A stretch of DNA of 64,000 nt from Synoicihabitans lomoniglobus (GCF_029023725.1 NZ_CP119075.1:3281501-3345500); one strand, 5' to 3'; shown: positions 49,974-59,185, numbered from the stretch's first letter. Notes: generated by a model from the letters alone, not told the origin. Translations and numbers: made by a program.

Positions 49974-51023
49974 CTACGGCTGCGGCAACTCGTGCTGATA
50001 CGTGGCCCAACCTTCGATCAAGGCGTGCACCACGCGACTGCCCACCCGGTGAGCGGCGTCGAGTGACGGAATATACGCCGAGTAACCGGGACCGAGCTTT
50101 TCGCCACTCAAACTCTCCGCGGCGTCGCCCCCGGGCCATTGCATCGAAAAATTACTCGCCGTGCGCAGCACGAGCATGCGTTGCACATCGACTTTGCCCG
50201 CTCGATCCAGCCACAGCAGAGAACCGTAGGTGCCCGTGTCTTCCATCGCGCTGGTGACGAACTCACCTTCGCCGTCCGAGTAATACTTCACCCACTCGTT
50301 GGCCCACTGGTTCATCTTTTCCCCGTGCCAATAAGTCATCGCCGCGAGTTGGTCGCCTTTGAGCACGAACGGCGGACGCTGCGCCACCGGATACCCCACA
50401 TACAGCGCGCGGCGCTTTTGCATGGCCGCGGAATCCGCCAGTTCCGTGTCCTTGGTGAGTTGATACGCCCACTCCACCAGCGACGGCACGAGGCGAAACG
50501 CTTCGCCCTCGCTGCGATCGACCGGCTGCTGATACGGATGCGCCTTGCGCAACGGAATGTAGCCCGTCGTCCAGCCTTCCGGCGCTTCGCGGATGTCGAT
50601 CTCATGCGCGAGATCGCCGTCAACGAGCCACTCGGCCCACGCCGCCGACCCCAACGACATGTCATTCGGGTCGACTCCGGAGATGCCCGCCACCACCCAA
50701 TAGGCTTCGGTCAGGTCAAAGCGCGGGTCCAACCCCACCGCCATGATCGTGGCGGCACTCTTGGCCGTGCCAACTCCCGTCACCACGCCGAGGATTTCGC
50801 CATTCGGCGTGCCGCGCAGGTCACGGTAACCTTGGGGAAAGGCATACGTTTCGGTCAGCCCCTCGCGCTCGACCCAGTATTGAAACTCGCCCGGGCGATC
50901 CCCGGTGTCGGCCCCCGCCTCGAACATCGCCACCACCACCACTTTGACCTTGATCGGCTCCGCCGCCGTCACGCCCGTTACTCCCAACCCCAGTATCAAT
51001 CCGATTAATTTGAACAAACGCAT
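49974..51023 (-). CDS. Purine nucleoside permease-like (NUP family) exported protein
   Basis: 349 residues. A signal peptide (LIGLILGLGVTGVTAAE) is followed by VKVVVVAMFEAGADTGDRPG. The nucleoside-phosphorylase-like core has GVVTGVGTAKSAATIMAVGL, YWVVAGISGVDPNDMSLGSA and VTSAMEDTGTYGSLLWLD. PF06516 proteins were described as yeast NUP nucleoside permeases, but the fold is that of a soluble phosphorylase-like protein. Here the single signal peptide and lack of TM helices argue for a periplasmic nucleoside-binding or -processing protein. The start is the ATG at 51023; an 8-codon-longer form is possible. Confidence 0.82.
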   Translation of the reverse strand: MRLFKLIGLILGLGVTGVTAAEPIKVKVVVVAMFEAGADTGDRPGEFQYWVEREGLTETYAFPQGYRDLRGTPNGEILGVVTGVGTAKSAATIMAVGLDPRFDLTEAYWVVAGISGVDPNDMSLGSAAWAEWLVDGDLAHEIDIREAPEGWTTGYIPLRKAHPYQQPVDRSEGEAFRLVPSLVEWAYQLTKDTELADSAAMQKRRALYVGYPVAQRPPFVLKGDQLAAMTYWHGEKMNQWANEWVKYYSDGEGEFVTSAMEDTGTYGSLLWLDRAGKVDVQRMLVLRTASNFSMQWPGGDAAESLSGEKLGPGYSAYIPSLDAAHRVGSRVVHALIEGWATYQHELPQP

Positions 51024-51105
51024 GGTCCGACCGAAGCAGGGCACATGCCCGCGTCAAAGGAGTTCTTGACCGCGCCTTCCCCGCTTCGTGATCCTGCTCC
51101 CCTTT

Positions 51106-51624
51106 ATGAGCACTGAAAACTCCGCCAACGAAGTCGCCGTTATCTCCACCAGCTACGGCGACATGACCCTCTCCTTCTGGTCCGACGTGGCCCCGAAGAC
51201 CGTCGAAAACTTCAAAAAACTCGCCAACGACGGTTTCTATGACGGCACCGCCTTCCACCGTATCATCAAGGGCTTCATGGTCCAGGGTGGCTGCCCCAAC
51301 ACCAAGGCCGGCGCTTCCGGCATGCCCGGCACCGGCGACCCCGGCTACAAGGTGAAGGCCGAGTTCAACAAGAAACCCCACGTGCGTGGCGTCATCTCCA
51401 TGGCCCGCGCCGCCCACCCGGACAGCGCTGGTTGCCAGTTCTTCATCTGCCACGGTGACGCCGCGTTCCTCAACGGCCAATACACCGCCTTCGGTGAGCT
51501 GACCGCCGGTGACAGCGTGCTCGAACAGATCGCCACCGTGCCGACCAAGAGCGGCGGCGGCGGCGAAAAGAGCACCCCGATCGATCGCGTCGAGGTGAAG
51601 AGCATCAAGATCGTCGCCGCCTGA
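51106..51624 (+). CDS. Peptidyl-prolyl cis-trans isomerase (cyclophilin)
   Basis: 172 residues, no signal peptide, so cytoplasmic. The core is ISTSYGDMTLSFWSDVAPKT, TVENFKKLANDGFYDGTAFHRIIKGFM and VQGGCPN, then the active-site block GVISMARAAHPDSAGCQFFI and YTAFGELTAGDSVLEQI. The catalytic Arg (FHRII) and Gln (CQFFI) are present. It catalyses proline isomerisation during folding. The ATG at 51106 (MSTENSANEV) is preferred. A rho-independent terminator lies about 40 bases after the stop. Confidence 0.93.
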   Translation: MSTENSANEVAVISTSYGDMTLSFWSDVAPKTVENFKKLANDGFYDGTAFHRIIKGFMVQGGCPNTKAGASGMPGTGDPGYKVKAEFNKKPHVRGVISMARAAHPDSAGCQFFICHGDAAFLNGQYTAFGELTAGDSVLEQIATVPTKSGGGGEKSTPIDRVEVKSIKIVAA

Positions 51625-51661
51625 GCGGAGACTTGATCGCCGGTTCTGCCGACATCAATTC

Positions 51662-51687
51662 GCCCCGGCCTCGCGCCGGGGCTTTTT
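51662..51687 (+). terminator. Rho-independent terminator of the cyclophilin gene
   Basis: GCCCCGG...CCGGGGC stem (51662-51682) with a short loop, then TTTTTT on the plus strand. Confidence 0.88.
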
Positions 51688-51694
51688 TGTGCCC

Positions 51695-53281
51695 CTACGG
51701 GTCCGCCCCCACGACCTCGCGCAACTGGACCAATCGTTCCGCCCCCACCCAATCCGCGTCCCGGGGCAATTTCGTCAGCAAACTGCGCGCGATCGCCGTA
51801 TCGCCAATGCGCCAGCGAATGACCGCCACCGCCAGCAAGGTCTCCTCGGGCCGCCGCATCGCCCCGAGCGCGTCCTGCACGCGGTTGACATTCGCATTTT
51901 CGATGTCGATCGCCAGCGCCTCCGTCCACGCCAGACCCGCCCACGCTCGTTCATCCCCCGGATCAAGCGCGATCGCCCGCTCAAACAACCCGCGGGTGGC
52001 CTCCGCTTTGACGGCTTCCATCCGGCCCGCCCTGTCCAACGCGGAACCATACGGCTGCAACGCCAATTCCCCCAGGGCGGTGAAAAAGTAACTGCGCATG
52101 GTTTGGCCGGCGATGGCTCGCGCGGCATAGTCACGCAGCGCCGATTCGTCTCCGCGCTGCCCTGCATCGACCGCGAGGATTTCACTGGCGCGCCGCTCTT
52201 GGGCGGACGTCTCGGCTGCCGTCCGAAGCTCGGCGCGAGCAACCGGATCCCCGCGACTCGCCAAGGCCAGTCCGGCCAGTTCCACCGCCATGGCGGCGAC
52301 ATTGGCGGGTTCAAACCGAGGATCAAACTCGGCCCAGATCGCGGGCACCGGACCGCCCAGATCGGTCCAACTGCCCGACTCGTAATACCGTTCCAGCGTG
52401 CGCCGGAGTTTTTTATCCGACATCCCCAACGTGCGTTCCAAGCGGTCGTGCTGTTGCGCATCGTCGCCCGCTGCAGACATCGCATAGCGCAACAGCGGTG
52501 CGCCATACTGCCCGCGTTCCGCCCCGAAAAGACAGTAGTGCGCGAGCAACCAGGATTGCAGGTAAAAGTAGTTGCCGTCGCTCGCCGCATGCAGATCCGC
52601 CGCCGCGCGATTGCCATCCCGGATCACACGGTCAAATTTCGCCAAACGTCGCAAACGCGTGAAGCTGCCGTGCATCGTGCGATATTCCTCCACAAAGGTG
52701 CGGTGGATGTAACCCTCCGGCACTTGCACCCCTTGCACCGGCAGCGAGTCGGCATGGAAACGCTTAAACGCATACCGGCCATTCTGGACCTGGAACCCGC
52801 CCAACGCCGTCGCCATGCCTTCGGCCAACCATGGCGGCGGAGCGAACCCCGCTTCATCAATCAGCGCATGCGCGTAATGATGAAAAAGCAGCGCCTGAAA
52901 AAGGTCATCATCAACATTGGCGTGCAGCGCCAGCACCACCCGGTCCGGATTGACCACCCCGTGTCCCGGACGCGGCACCGTGGCTTCGTCCGCGAGACGT
53001 TTGTAGGGGCCGTAATCCTCGTCCCGCGCAAACAAGAACACCGTGGTCGGTCGCAGGCGATGCGCCGGCAGATGCAAACGCGCAATCACCGCGTGTCGAA
53101 AGGTTTCGAGCATCTGCAGCGTCTCGCGACTTTTCGCGTCACTGACTTGAGAATAGAGCTCGAAGTTATGCGAACGCGCCGTGCGCCAGTCCGCTTGCGC
53201 CACCGGAAGGAATAGCGAGGAGACGACGAGCGCGATCAGCGGCAATCCGAATCCGCGGCCCGGGGTTGGGGGGTGGCTCAT
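51695..53281 (-). CDS. Gluzincin-like (peptidase MA/DUF1570-type) protein with degenerate zinc motif and TPR tail
   Basis: 528 residues with a signal peptide (IALVVSSLFLPVAQADW). The N-terminal half has FELYSQVSDAKSRETLQMLE, then LLFHHYAHALIDEAG and PPPWLAEGMATALGG. This is the HExxH...WLxEG arrangement, but the catalytic Glu (residue 135) is His: the codons read CAT CAT TAC GCG CAT. The three zinc ligands (His134, His138, Glu154) remain. The C-terminal half is helical with TPR-like pairs. It may therefore bind metal but not cleave peptides. It converges with the cyclophilin gene. The first residue is taken as ATG 53281 (MSHPPTPGRG). Confidence 0.78.
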   Translation of the reverse strand: MSHPPTPGRGFGLPLIALVVSSLFLPVAQADWRTARSHNFELYSQVSDAKSRETLQMLETFRHAVIARLHLPAHRLRPTTVFLFARDEDYGPYKRLADEATVPRPGHGVVNPDRVVLALHANVDDDLFQALLFHHYAHALIDEAGFAPPPWLAEGMATALGGFQVQNGRYAFKRFHADSLPVQGVQVPEGYIHRTFVEEYRTMHGSFTRLRRLAKFDRVIRDGNRAAADLHAASDGNYFYLQSWLLAHYCLFGAERGQYGAPLLRYAMSAAGDDAQQHDRLERTLGMSDKKLRRTLERYYESGSWTDLGGPVPAIWAEFDPRFEPANVAAMAVELAGLALASRGDPVARAELRTAAETSAQERRASEILAVDAGQRGDESALRDYAARAIAGQTMRSYFFTALGELALQPYGSALDRAGRMEAVKAEATRGLFERAIALDPGDERAWAGLAWTEALAIDIENANVNRVQDALGAMRRPEETLLAVAVIRWRIGDTAIARSLLTKLPRDADWVGAERLVQLREVVGADP

Positions 53282-53389
53282 GGGGCAAATCACAACCTTT
53301 CCCGGATCTACTCACAACCGACGAGCCCCCCTCTCGGCACTCTCACGTTAGGGTATGCGGCGGACCCGCGGCCGACGCGCCACCGCGAT

Positions 53390-54517
53390 TTACTTCATGG
53401 CTAACAGCTGCGGCACCAGTGCCTCCAACTTTCCGCGCGCGTCATTGTGCACCAACCGTCCCGTGCGATCGAAAATCCAAACCGTGGGAATCGAGGAAAT
53501 GCCAAACTTCACGCTCAATTCCGTTCGCCAGCCGTTCCCGTCGAAATAGTGCGGCCAGGTCATACCCGACTTGGTGGCAAACGCCTCCATTTTCTGTCGG
53601 CTCTGATCGAGCGAAACGCCCACGACTTCGAGCCCTTGCTCCCGATACTGGCGATATAACGCCGCCAACTCCGGCGCCTCAACCCGACAGGGCGGGCACC
53701 ACGACGCCCAAAAATCCACGATGACCACCTTGCCGCGCAATTTGGCCAGATCCACCTCCCGGCCATCGGCCGCCGTAAACGCCAACTCCGCCGGCCGATG
53801 CCGGAAACTCAACACCGCCAACGCTTCCTCGGCTTGGCCGGCGGTTTTCCGATCCAGACGAGATCCGATTTTTTTGGCGTCTCGGTAAAACTGCTCGGCC
53901 TCCGACTCCTCGAACGAACACAGCAGATTTCCCGCCGTGAGCGCGACCGCGGCCGAACGCGCATCGCGTTTGTGACGTTCCACAAATTCACGCATGACCC
54001 CGGTCAGCTCCCGGACCTTGCCCCGGGTAAAACCGTCGCGGGCACCTTCGCGGTAGCGGTGCCGAATCCAAGTCAGCTCGATCTGGGCATGAGCGTCGTC
54101 GGACAACTTCGGCAGCGCCCGCACCGCCTCGACCTCCTCCAGCCACGCCACCTCGTCAAAGCTGTGCCCCAAGCCTTCGGCCACCAACGGCACCGCGGTT
54201 GCCCTCATGGCGCGGGCCTCCGGCACGTTTTTATCGTCGGGATAGTCGCGAATGAACGCTTCCAACTTCATCTTCAGCAACGCGAGCTGACCGATCTGCG
54301 GGTCGACCTCGTTCGTGCGCGGGCGTCCCACACTCATCAACCCCAGCGGCGAATCATCGGCTGTGCTCGGGCGCTTTTGATCGGTCGACTCGGCAAATTT
54401 TTTCAACGCGTGCCACTCGCTGCCCGCACTGGCTCCCAAGGGCCCGGCCGCCAAAGTGGTCAGCAGCACGATCAGTCCGAATCCGACGAATCGATGGGGT
54501 AGTATCGAAGCACTCAT
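53390..54517 (-). CDS. Exported TlpA-like thioredoxin-fold protein
   Basis: 375 residues. A signal peptide (GFGLIVLLTTLAAGPLGASA) is followed by a helical region of about 210 residues with TPR-like character, then an AhpC/TlpA domain. That domain has VVIVDFWASWCPPCRVEAPE (WCPPC motif), QGLEVVGVSLDQSRQKM and the cis-Pro region FGISSIPTVWIFDRTGRLVH. It is a periplasmic thiol reductant of the ResA/TlpA type. The helical extension is not present in small ResA proteins. It is on the minus strand between the gluzincin-like gene and a PAS protein. Confidence 0.85.
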   Translation of the reverse strand: MSASILPHRFVGFGLIVLLTTLAAGPLGASAGSEWHALKKFAESTDQKRPSTADDSPLGLMSVGRPRTNEVDPQIGQLALLKMKLEAFIRDYPDDKNVPEARAMRATAVPLVAEGLGHSFDEVAWLEEVEAVRALPKLSDDAHAQIELTWIRHRYREGARDGFTRGKVRELTGVMREFVERHKRDARSAAVALTAGNLLCSFEESEAEQFYRDAKKIGSRLDRKTAGQAEEALAVLSFRHRPAELAFTAADGREVDLAKLRGKVVIVDFWASWCPPCRVEAPELAALYRQYREQGLEVVGVSLDQSRQKMEAFATKSGMTWPHYFDGNGWRTELSVKFGISSIPTVWIFDRTGRLVHNDARGKLEALVPQLLAMK

Positions 54518-54587
54518 GGGCGCAACTCCTAGGGTGTCGTGCCCACCGTTGGCAATCGTTGGCTATCAGTCGCGCCCGAAAACGCGA

Positions 54588-55139
54588 CTACGCCGTCAAC
54601 TCGCGGGCCTGCCTCATCGCCGCGACGACGGATTGGTCCAACGCCTGCAACTGGGTGGGTTCGATCGATCCGGAAAAGGTGCGGGTCACGATGGCCGAGA
54701 CCTGGGCGCGCACCGCCGCATCTGTCGTGACCGCGCCGACCGGCACGCGTTTGACGATGCCGACCAAGCCGATGATTTCGCCGACGGTCGTCCGCGCCAC
54801 CGATTTGAACGCGACGTCGAGCACCGGTTGCCCGCCTTCGTTTCGGGCCGGGTGCACGCTCACCACGGGCCGTTCGGATTCCAGCAGCCGCGTATCGTGG
54901 GCAAAAAACAGCTCGGCTTCGGTGGCCGGAAACAAATCGAAATCAGTTTTGCCCCGGGCCGCGTCCCGCTCGATCCCGAGAAACGCGAGGTGCGCCGCAT
55001 TGTTATAAACGAACGCTCCATCGAGGTCTTTTACGAAGATCATGTCGTCCACCACGTCGAGCATTTGTCCGAATAACCCGGTAAGATTGCCGACAATCCC
55101 GGCCGCTAAATCATGCTCGAAGGCGACGAATTCTTGCAT
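54588..55139 (-). CDS. Stand-alone PAS domain protein
   Basis: 183 residues. The PAS core is LFGQMLDVVDDMIFVKDLDG, AFVYNNAAHLAFLGIERDAA, RGKTDFDLFPATEAELFFAH and PVVSVHPARNEGGQPVLDVA, followed by FKSVARTTVGEIIGLVGIVK. There is no kinase, GGDEF, HTH or membrane helix. The C-terminal 40 residues are helical. It could be a soluble sensor that works by binding partners. It lies 35 bases downstream of the alanine dehydrogenase stop, so it may be in the same transcript. Confidence 0.75.
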   Translation of the reverse strand: MQEFVAFEHDLAAGIVGNLTGLFGQMLDVVDDMIFVKDLDGAFVYNNAAHLAFLGIERDAARGKTDFDLFPATEAELFFAHDTRLLESERPVVSVHPARNEGGQPVLDVAFKSVARTTVGEIIGLVGIVKRVPVGAVTTDAAVRAQVSAIVTRTFSGSIEPTQLQALDQSVVAAMRQARELTA

Positions 55140-55174
55140 CGGTGGGGGCGGTGGCGGCGGTGAACGGATCGTTC

Positions 55175-56263
55175 TTATTTATAACCCAACGCCTTGGCCA
55201 CCTGCGCGTTGACGACTTTGCCGTCGCGGGTGTTTACGCCTTGAGTCAACCCGACATGCCCGGCCAATCCCGCCTCGATGCCGGACGTGACGAGGTGGAC
55301 CAAAAACGGCTCCGTGGCCTGCGTGAGCGCCAGGGTCGAGGTGCGGCCCACCAGCGCCGGCATGTTCGGCACGGCGTAGTGCACCACGCCGTGTTTCACG
55401 TAGGTCGGCTTCAGGTGCGAGGTCGGCACAATCGTTTCGATGCAACCGCCTTGATCGATGGCAATGTCGACGATCACGCTGCCCGGTCGCATGGTTTTGA
55501 CCATGTCCTTGTCGACCACCGTTGGCGCCTTGGCGTTGGGCACCAGCACCGCACCGATCAACAGGTCGGCATCGGCCACCGCCATTTCAATGTTACCCGG
55601 GTTGGCCATCAAGGTGACGATGTTGCCGCGGTATTCCTCATCGAGCATTTCCAGTTTCCGCGAATCGAGATCGAGCACCGTGGTGCGTGCCCCCATGCCC
55701 ATCGCCATGCGACAGGCATGCGCCCCGGAATTGCCCGCACCGATGATTGCCACCCGGCCCGGCATGGTGCCCGGCACCCCGCCCAGCAGCACGCCCGACC
55801 CGCCGTTCTGAGTTTGCAAAAAATAGGCGCCGGTCTGAATCGAAAGCCGTCCCGCGATATGCGACATCGGCTTGAGCAACGGCAGGATACCCGACGGCGC
55901 TTCGACCGACTCGTAAGCGATGCCCAACACCTTGTGCTTCACCAACGCCTTGGTGAGATCCCGGCAGGCCGCCAGGTGGAGATAGGTGAACAGGGTCAGT
56001 CCGAGCCGGAAATACCCAAACTCCGATTCCTGCGGCTCCTTCACTTTGACGACCAACTCCGCTTCGTTCCACGCCTCGGCAGCGGTGGCCACGAGTCTCG
56101 CGCCCGCATCGCGAAAAGCCGTGTCGCGAAATCCGGACCGCTCACCCGCTCCTTTCTCAACCAGCACCTCCGCGCCGAGCTTCACGCACCGGCGGCAAAG
56201 ATTGGGGGTCATCGCGACCCGCGTTTCACCATTTTTGATTTCCTTGGGGACACCGATTATCAT
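55175..56263 (-). CDS. ald: Alanine dehydrogenase
   Basis: 362 residues. The start MIIGVPKEIKNGETRVAMTP carries the catalytic Arg of the VAMTP motif. Further landmarks are LVVKVKEPQ (Lys), FTYLHLAA (His), the NAD-binding VAIIGAGNSGAHACRMAMGM, and VIVDIAIDQGGCIET. It interconverts L-alanine and pyruvate with NAD, releasing ammonium. The NAD loop reads GAGNSG, where many family members have GAGVVG. The start is the ATG at 56263, with GGAGGG just two bases before it; an ATG four codons upstream would give more usual spacing. Confidence 0.93.
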   Translation of the reverse strand: MIIGVPKEIKNGETRVAMTPNLCRRCVKLGAEVLVEKGAGERSGFRDTAFRDAGARLVATAAEAWNEAELVVKVKEPQESEFGYFRLGLTLFTYLHLAACRDLTKALVKHKVLGIAYESVEAPSGILPLLKPMSHIAGRLSIQTGAYFLQTQNGGSGVLLGGVPGTMPGRVAIIGAGNSGAHACRMAMGMGARTTVLDLDSRKLEMLDEEYRGNIVTLMANPGNIEMAVADADLLIGAVLVPNAKAPTVVDKDMVKTMRPGSVIVDIAIDQGGCIETIVPTSHLKPTYVKHGVVHYAVPNMPALVGRTSTLALTQATEPFLVHLVTSGIEAGLAGHVGLTQGVNTRDGKVVNAQVAKALGYK

Positions 56264-56312
56264 GCCCTCCACCATGCCGACTTTCGGTCCCGCCACAAGC
56301 GCAGCCGCAGGG

Positions 56313-57944
56313 CTATTCCACTTTGGGCGCCGGCACGTTTTGACCGTTTTGGTGGAGCACCAATCCCGTCACCACGCCATCATCATCGCGTTCGAACGAG
56401 AGCTGAGCATCGACCACTTCGTAATAGAACTCGTCCTTCGCCGAGGCATAGACCGGAAGCGCCGGTTGCCCGGTAAGCTGCACATAGACTTGCTGATCGT
56501 CCCGGAAAACCTGCACCACCACCGATGGAGCGAGCTGATACTTCCCCACCAACGGCTTCAGCGACTCCACCGGCAATTGCACGCCCTTGGCGGGCGCCTT
56601 CAGACTACCCGCGGCATGGCGCGGTGCCGGCAGGTCTCGACCGCCTTGATGTAACACCAGTCCGGTCACCGTTCCGTCTTCCCCTCGCTCGAAATCAATC
56701 ACGGCGGGCACACCATCCAGGGTGAAGCTATCGACGCCGGTCGCGCGCAGACCGATTTTCGGTTGTCCGGTGCCCTGCACCTGCAGCGTTCCGTCAGTGG
56801 CCGAAATCGCCAAAACAAACTGCGGCATGATGGGATAATCGCCGACGTAGTCCGCCACCGACACCTTCCCCGTGGCCACGGGATCCGAAGCCTCGAACAA
56901 CCCCTGTAACCAACCCAGACCGATGCCGTCGACCTCCTGATCTCGGGCCGCGAGAATGACGATTCCACGACCACGCGCCGGCTGCACACCCAAGAAACTG
57001 CGATAGCCCCCGGTGCCTCCGTCGTGCCAATAGACGGGTTCCCCGTCGACCTCCCGGACAAACCATCCATAGCCCATGTGATCCGGTCCGCCTGTTTCAG
57101 CGTGCACCGCCAAGGTATCCCGCAACGCCGGACCAAGGCCGGCCCCCGCCGGATCCAACACGGCTCGAATCAAGCGAGTCATTTCCGCCGTCGTGCTCAC
57201 CCAGGCACCCGCTGGGGCGTAGGCATCGAACCGCCAGCGCGAGGCGCGCCCCGCCGAATTATGTCCAGGCGCCAGATTCGACGTATCAACATCCTGGTTA
57301 CCCGATATCCACGTCTGCTCCATGCCAAGCGGTGCGAGCACCTGTTCGCGCATGGCATCGGCGTAAGACTGATTCCACGCCGCCGCAGTCGCCTGCCCCA
57401 ATATCGCCGCCCCGAAATTGGAATAGGCCCAATCCGTTGGCCCGGTCGACAACATCGCCACTTCCGTCGTAAACGAACGCTGCAAGTCGTCCAGCGTCAG
57501 AAAGAAATACGGATCGCGCAAACCCGTGTCCGGAAAGTCGGCTGGCAAACGAGGCAGACCCGACGTGTGCGTGGCCAGTTGCGCATAGGTCACGGACGAC
57601 GATGCAAAGCCACCCGCCACCGGGTCATCCCATTCGAAGCGCCCTTGCTCCACCGCCTGCGCCGCCAACAGCGCGGTGAACACTTTGCTGATGGAGCCGA
57701 TTTCGAAAAACGTGTTTGGGCCCGGCCGCCGAGCTTCGTCGTCCTCCGCCCACTTGCCTGCGGCCACGAACGCCACCCGATCGGCGTCGACGACGGCGGC
57801 AACGATCGCCCCCGGTTGTTCGCCCGCCCACGTTTCCAGTTGCGCTTGGAGGGGCATTGTTTCCGCGGCCCGAGTGGATGGCAACAGGGTCAAAGCAACG
57901 GCAAAACCGATCGCTCCCATAGGTAATGCTTTGGGTAGATTCAT
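56313..57944 (-). CDS. Class-C beta-lactamase-like serine hydrolase with two DUF3471-type repeats
   Basis: 543 residues. The signal peptide is GAIGFAVALTLLPSTRAAE. The penicillin-binding fold has SxxK in FFEIGSISKVFTALLAAQAV, YxN in WAYSNFGAAILG, and HDGGTGG replacing the KTG motif. The C-terminal 180 residues hold two copies of a beta repeat, ending GTVTGLVLHQGGRDLPAPR and GVVTGLVLHQNGQNVPAPK. Such proteins are esterases, peptidases or D-aminopeptidase-like rather than true beta-lactamases. It lies 19 bases downstream of the sigma-linked membrane gene, so it may be part of that unit. The ATG at 57944 is chosen as the start of the signal peptide. Confidence 0.87.
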   Translation of the reverse strand: MNLPKALPMGAIGFAVALTLLPSTRAAETMPLQAQLETWAGEQPGAIVAAVVDADRVAFVAAGKWAEDDEARRPGPNTFFEIGSISKVFTALLAAQAVEQGRFEWDDPVAGGFASSSVTYAQLATHTSGLPRLPADFPDTGLRDPYFFLTLDDLQRSFTTEVAMLSTGPTDWAYSNFGAAILGQATAAAWNQSYADAMREQVLAPLGMEQTWISGNQDVDTSNLAPGHNSAGRASRWRFDAYAPAGAWVSTTAEMTRLIRAVLDPAGAGLGPALRDTLAVHAETGGPDHMGYGWFVREVDGEPVYWHDGGTGGYRSFLGVQPARGRGIVILAARDQEVDGIGLGWLQGLFEASDPVATGKVSVADYVGDYPIMPQFVLAISATDGTLQVQGTGQPKIGLRATGVDSFTLDGVPAVIDFERGEDGTVTGLVLHQGGRDLPAPRHAAGSLKAPAKGVQLPVESLKPLVGKYQLAPSVVVQVFRDDQQVYVQLTGQPALPVYASAKDEFYYEVVDAQLSFERDDDGVVTGLVLHQNGQNVPAPKVE

Positions 57945-57963
57945 GATAATTGCAGAGGGACTA

Positions 57964-58593
57964 TTAGGCTTCGCCGGACAATTCCCGGCGGCGGTTTTCA
58001 AGTTCGGCGAGGCGCGGCTGCAAATCCTTGCGAACCGCTTTCTGATTCAGCTTCCACACCCAGAAATTGAACCCACCGGCAACGCCCACCACGAGTGCGC
58101 CCATGATGACCTTGACGATGAGCGGAGTGTAGGCCGGGCCATACAGGAAATACTGCAAGGTGATCATGACCGTGCTCGTCCCCAGCGGGAGCAAATACCA
58201 CCACAGCACATTGCGCAGCAGCCAGATTTGGTGACGCACCTCGTCGGCCGCGCGATCGATTTCCGTGAGCACCGTCTCGCCCCGCGGGGTCGCCCGACGG
58301 TGCATGATGAGCCGGTCGATCGCGAAATACGCGGCCACGCCCAGCGGAATGATTGCCGCCACCCAGAGCGGCCAGGCCGGGGCTCCTTCCGCCTCGGCGG
58401 CGAGCGCCATGCGTCCGAAAATGAAGGTCACCAGAAAACACGCCGCAACTTCGCGAACATCGCGCCAAAAGATCCGGTGGGAAAACTTGCGGCTGTCGGC
58501 GCGCACATGGCGGACCACAGCGTCGTCGATGAGGGGCAACGGTTCGCGGGCGGCGGATTGCTGCCAGGCGGATTGCATTTCTTCAAAGTTCAT
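57964..58593 (-). CDS. Four-helix membrane protein coupled to the ECF sigma factor (candidate anti-sigma)
   Basis: 209 residues. A polar N-terminus of about 50 residues (MNFEEMQSAWQQSAAREPLP) is followed by four hydrophobic helices and a cytoplasmic coiled-coil-like tail (LNQKAVRKDLQPRLAELENR). Its start lies inside the end of the sigma gene, an 11-base overlap. This is the usual place for an anti-sigma factor, though no zinc-binding HxxxCxxC motif is present. It may restrain the sigma factor at the membrane; that is an inference from position. Confidence 0.65.
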   Translation of the reverse strand: MNFEEMQSAWQQSAAREPLPLIDDAVVRHVRADSRKFSHRIFWRDVREVAACFLVTFIFGRMALAAEAEGAPAWPLWVAAIIPLGVAAYFAIDRLIMHRRATPRGETVLTEIDRAADEVRHQIWLLRNVLWWYLLPLGTSTVMITLQYFLYGPAYTPLIVKVIMGALVVGVAGGFNFWVWKLNQKAVRKDLQPRLAELENRRRELSGEA

Positions 58594-59113
58594 CTCTTAC
58601 CTCCTGGAGTCCTTGGGACAATTTCTGGCGGGCCCGCGTCAGCGTGACGCCCACATGGTTTTCCGTCAGGCCGGTGATCTCGGCGATTTCGCGGTAGCTC
58701 AGTCCATCCAACGCGAGCACCACGACGGAGCGCTCTCCCGGCGGGAGTCGGCGGATGGCGCGCATGAGGGTCGCCATGAGATCGTCGTGTTCCTGCGCCG
58801 CGGCGGGACTCGCCTCCTGACTCGACGCGGCTTCAACCGGTTCGGGGCGGGCGACCACCCGCGCTTCCCGACGTTGCTCGGTGCGACACCAGGTCAGGGC
58901 GGTATTGAGACACACGCGATAGATCCACGTGGAAGGCTTGGCTTGCTCGCGAAAGCGGCCGACCGAACGCCAGAGCTGCACCAGCATCTCCTGTTTCAAA
59001 TCGTCCTCGTCGGCCGACTCCGGCGCGTAGACGCGACTCAGCTTTTGCGGAATCGCGCCATGCTCCCGGAGCCAGGCGGCAAATCGTTTTTCGGGCGGAT
59101 CGGCGGAAATCAT
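58583..59113 (-). CDS. ECF-family RNA polymerase sigma factor
   Basis: 176 residues. Region 2 is DEDDLKQEMLVQLWRSVGRF and KPSTWIYRVCLNTALTWCRT. Region 4 is LPPGERSVVVLALDGLSYRE and IAEITGLTENHVGVTLTRAR. A linker of about 40 residues rich in Ala/Glu/Ser joins them. It directs polymerase to a small regulon, usually in envelope or stress response. It is coupled to a downstream membrane protein and, within 20 further bases, a serine hydrolase. The target promoter cannot be named from this window. Confidence 0.92.
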   Translation of the reverse strand: MISADPPEKRFAAWLREHGAIPQKLSRVYAPESADEDDLKQEMLVQLWRSVGRFREQAKPSTWIYRVCLNTALTWCRTEQRREARVVARPEPVEAASSQEASPAAAQEHDDLMATLMRAIRRLPPGERSVVVLALDGLSYREIAEITGLTENHVGVTLTRARQKLSQGLQEVRDEL

Positions 59114-59185
59114 CGGTTCAACCCATTGGTGGCCGCCCGCGCCGGTTTCCTTACAAGAATTTGGAAAACAATGCTAAAACCGCGC

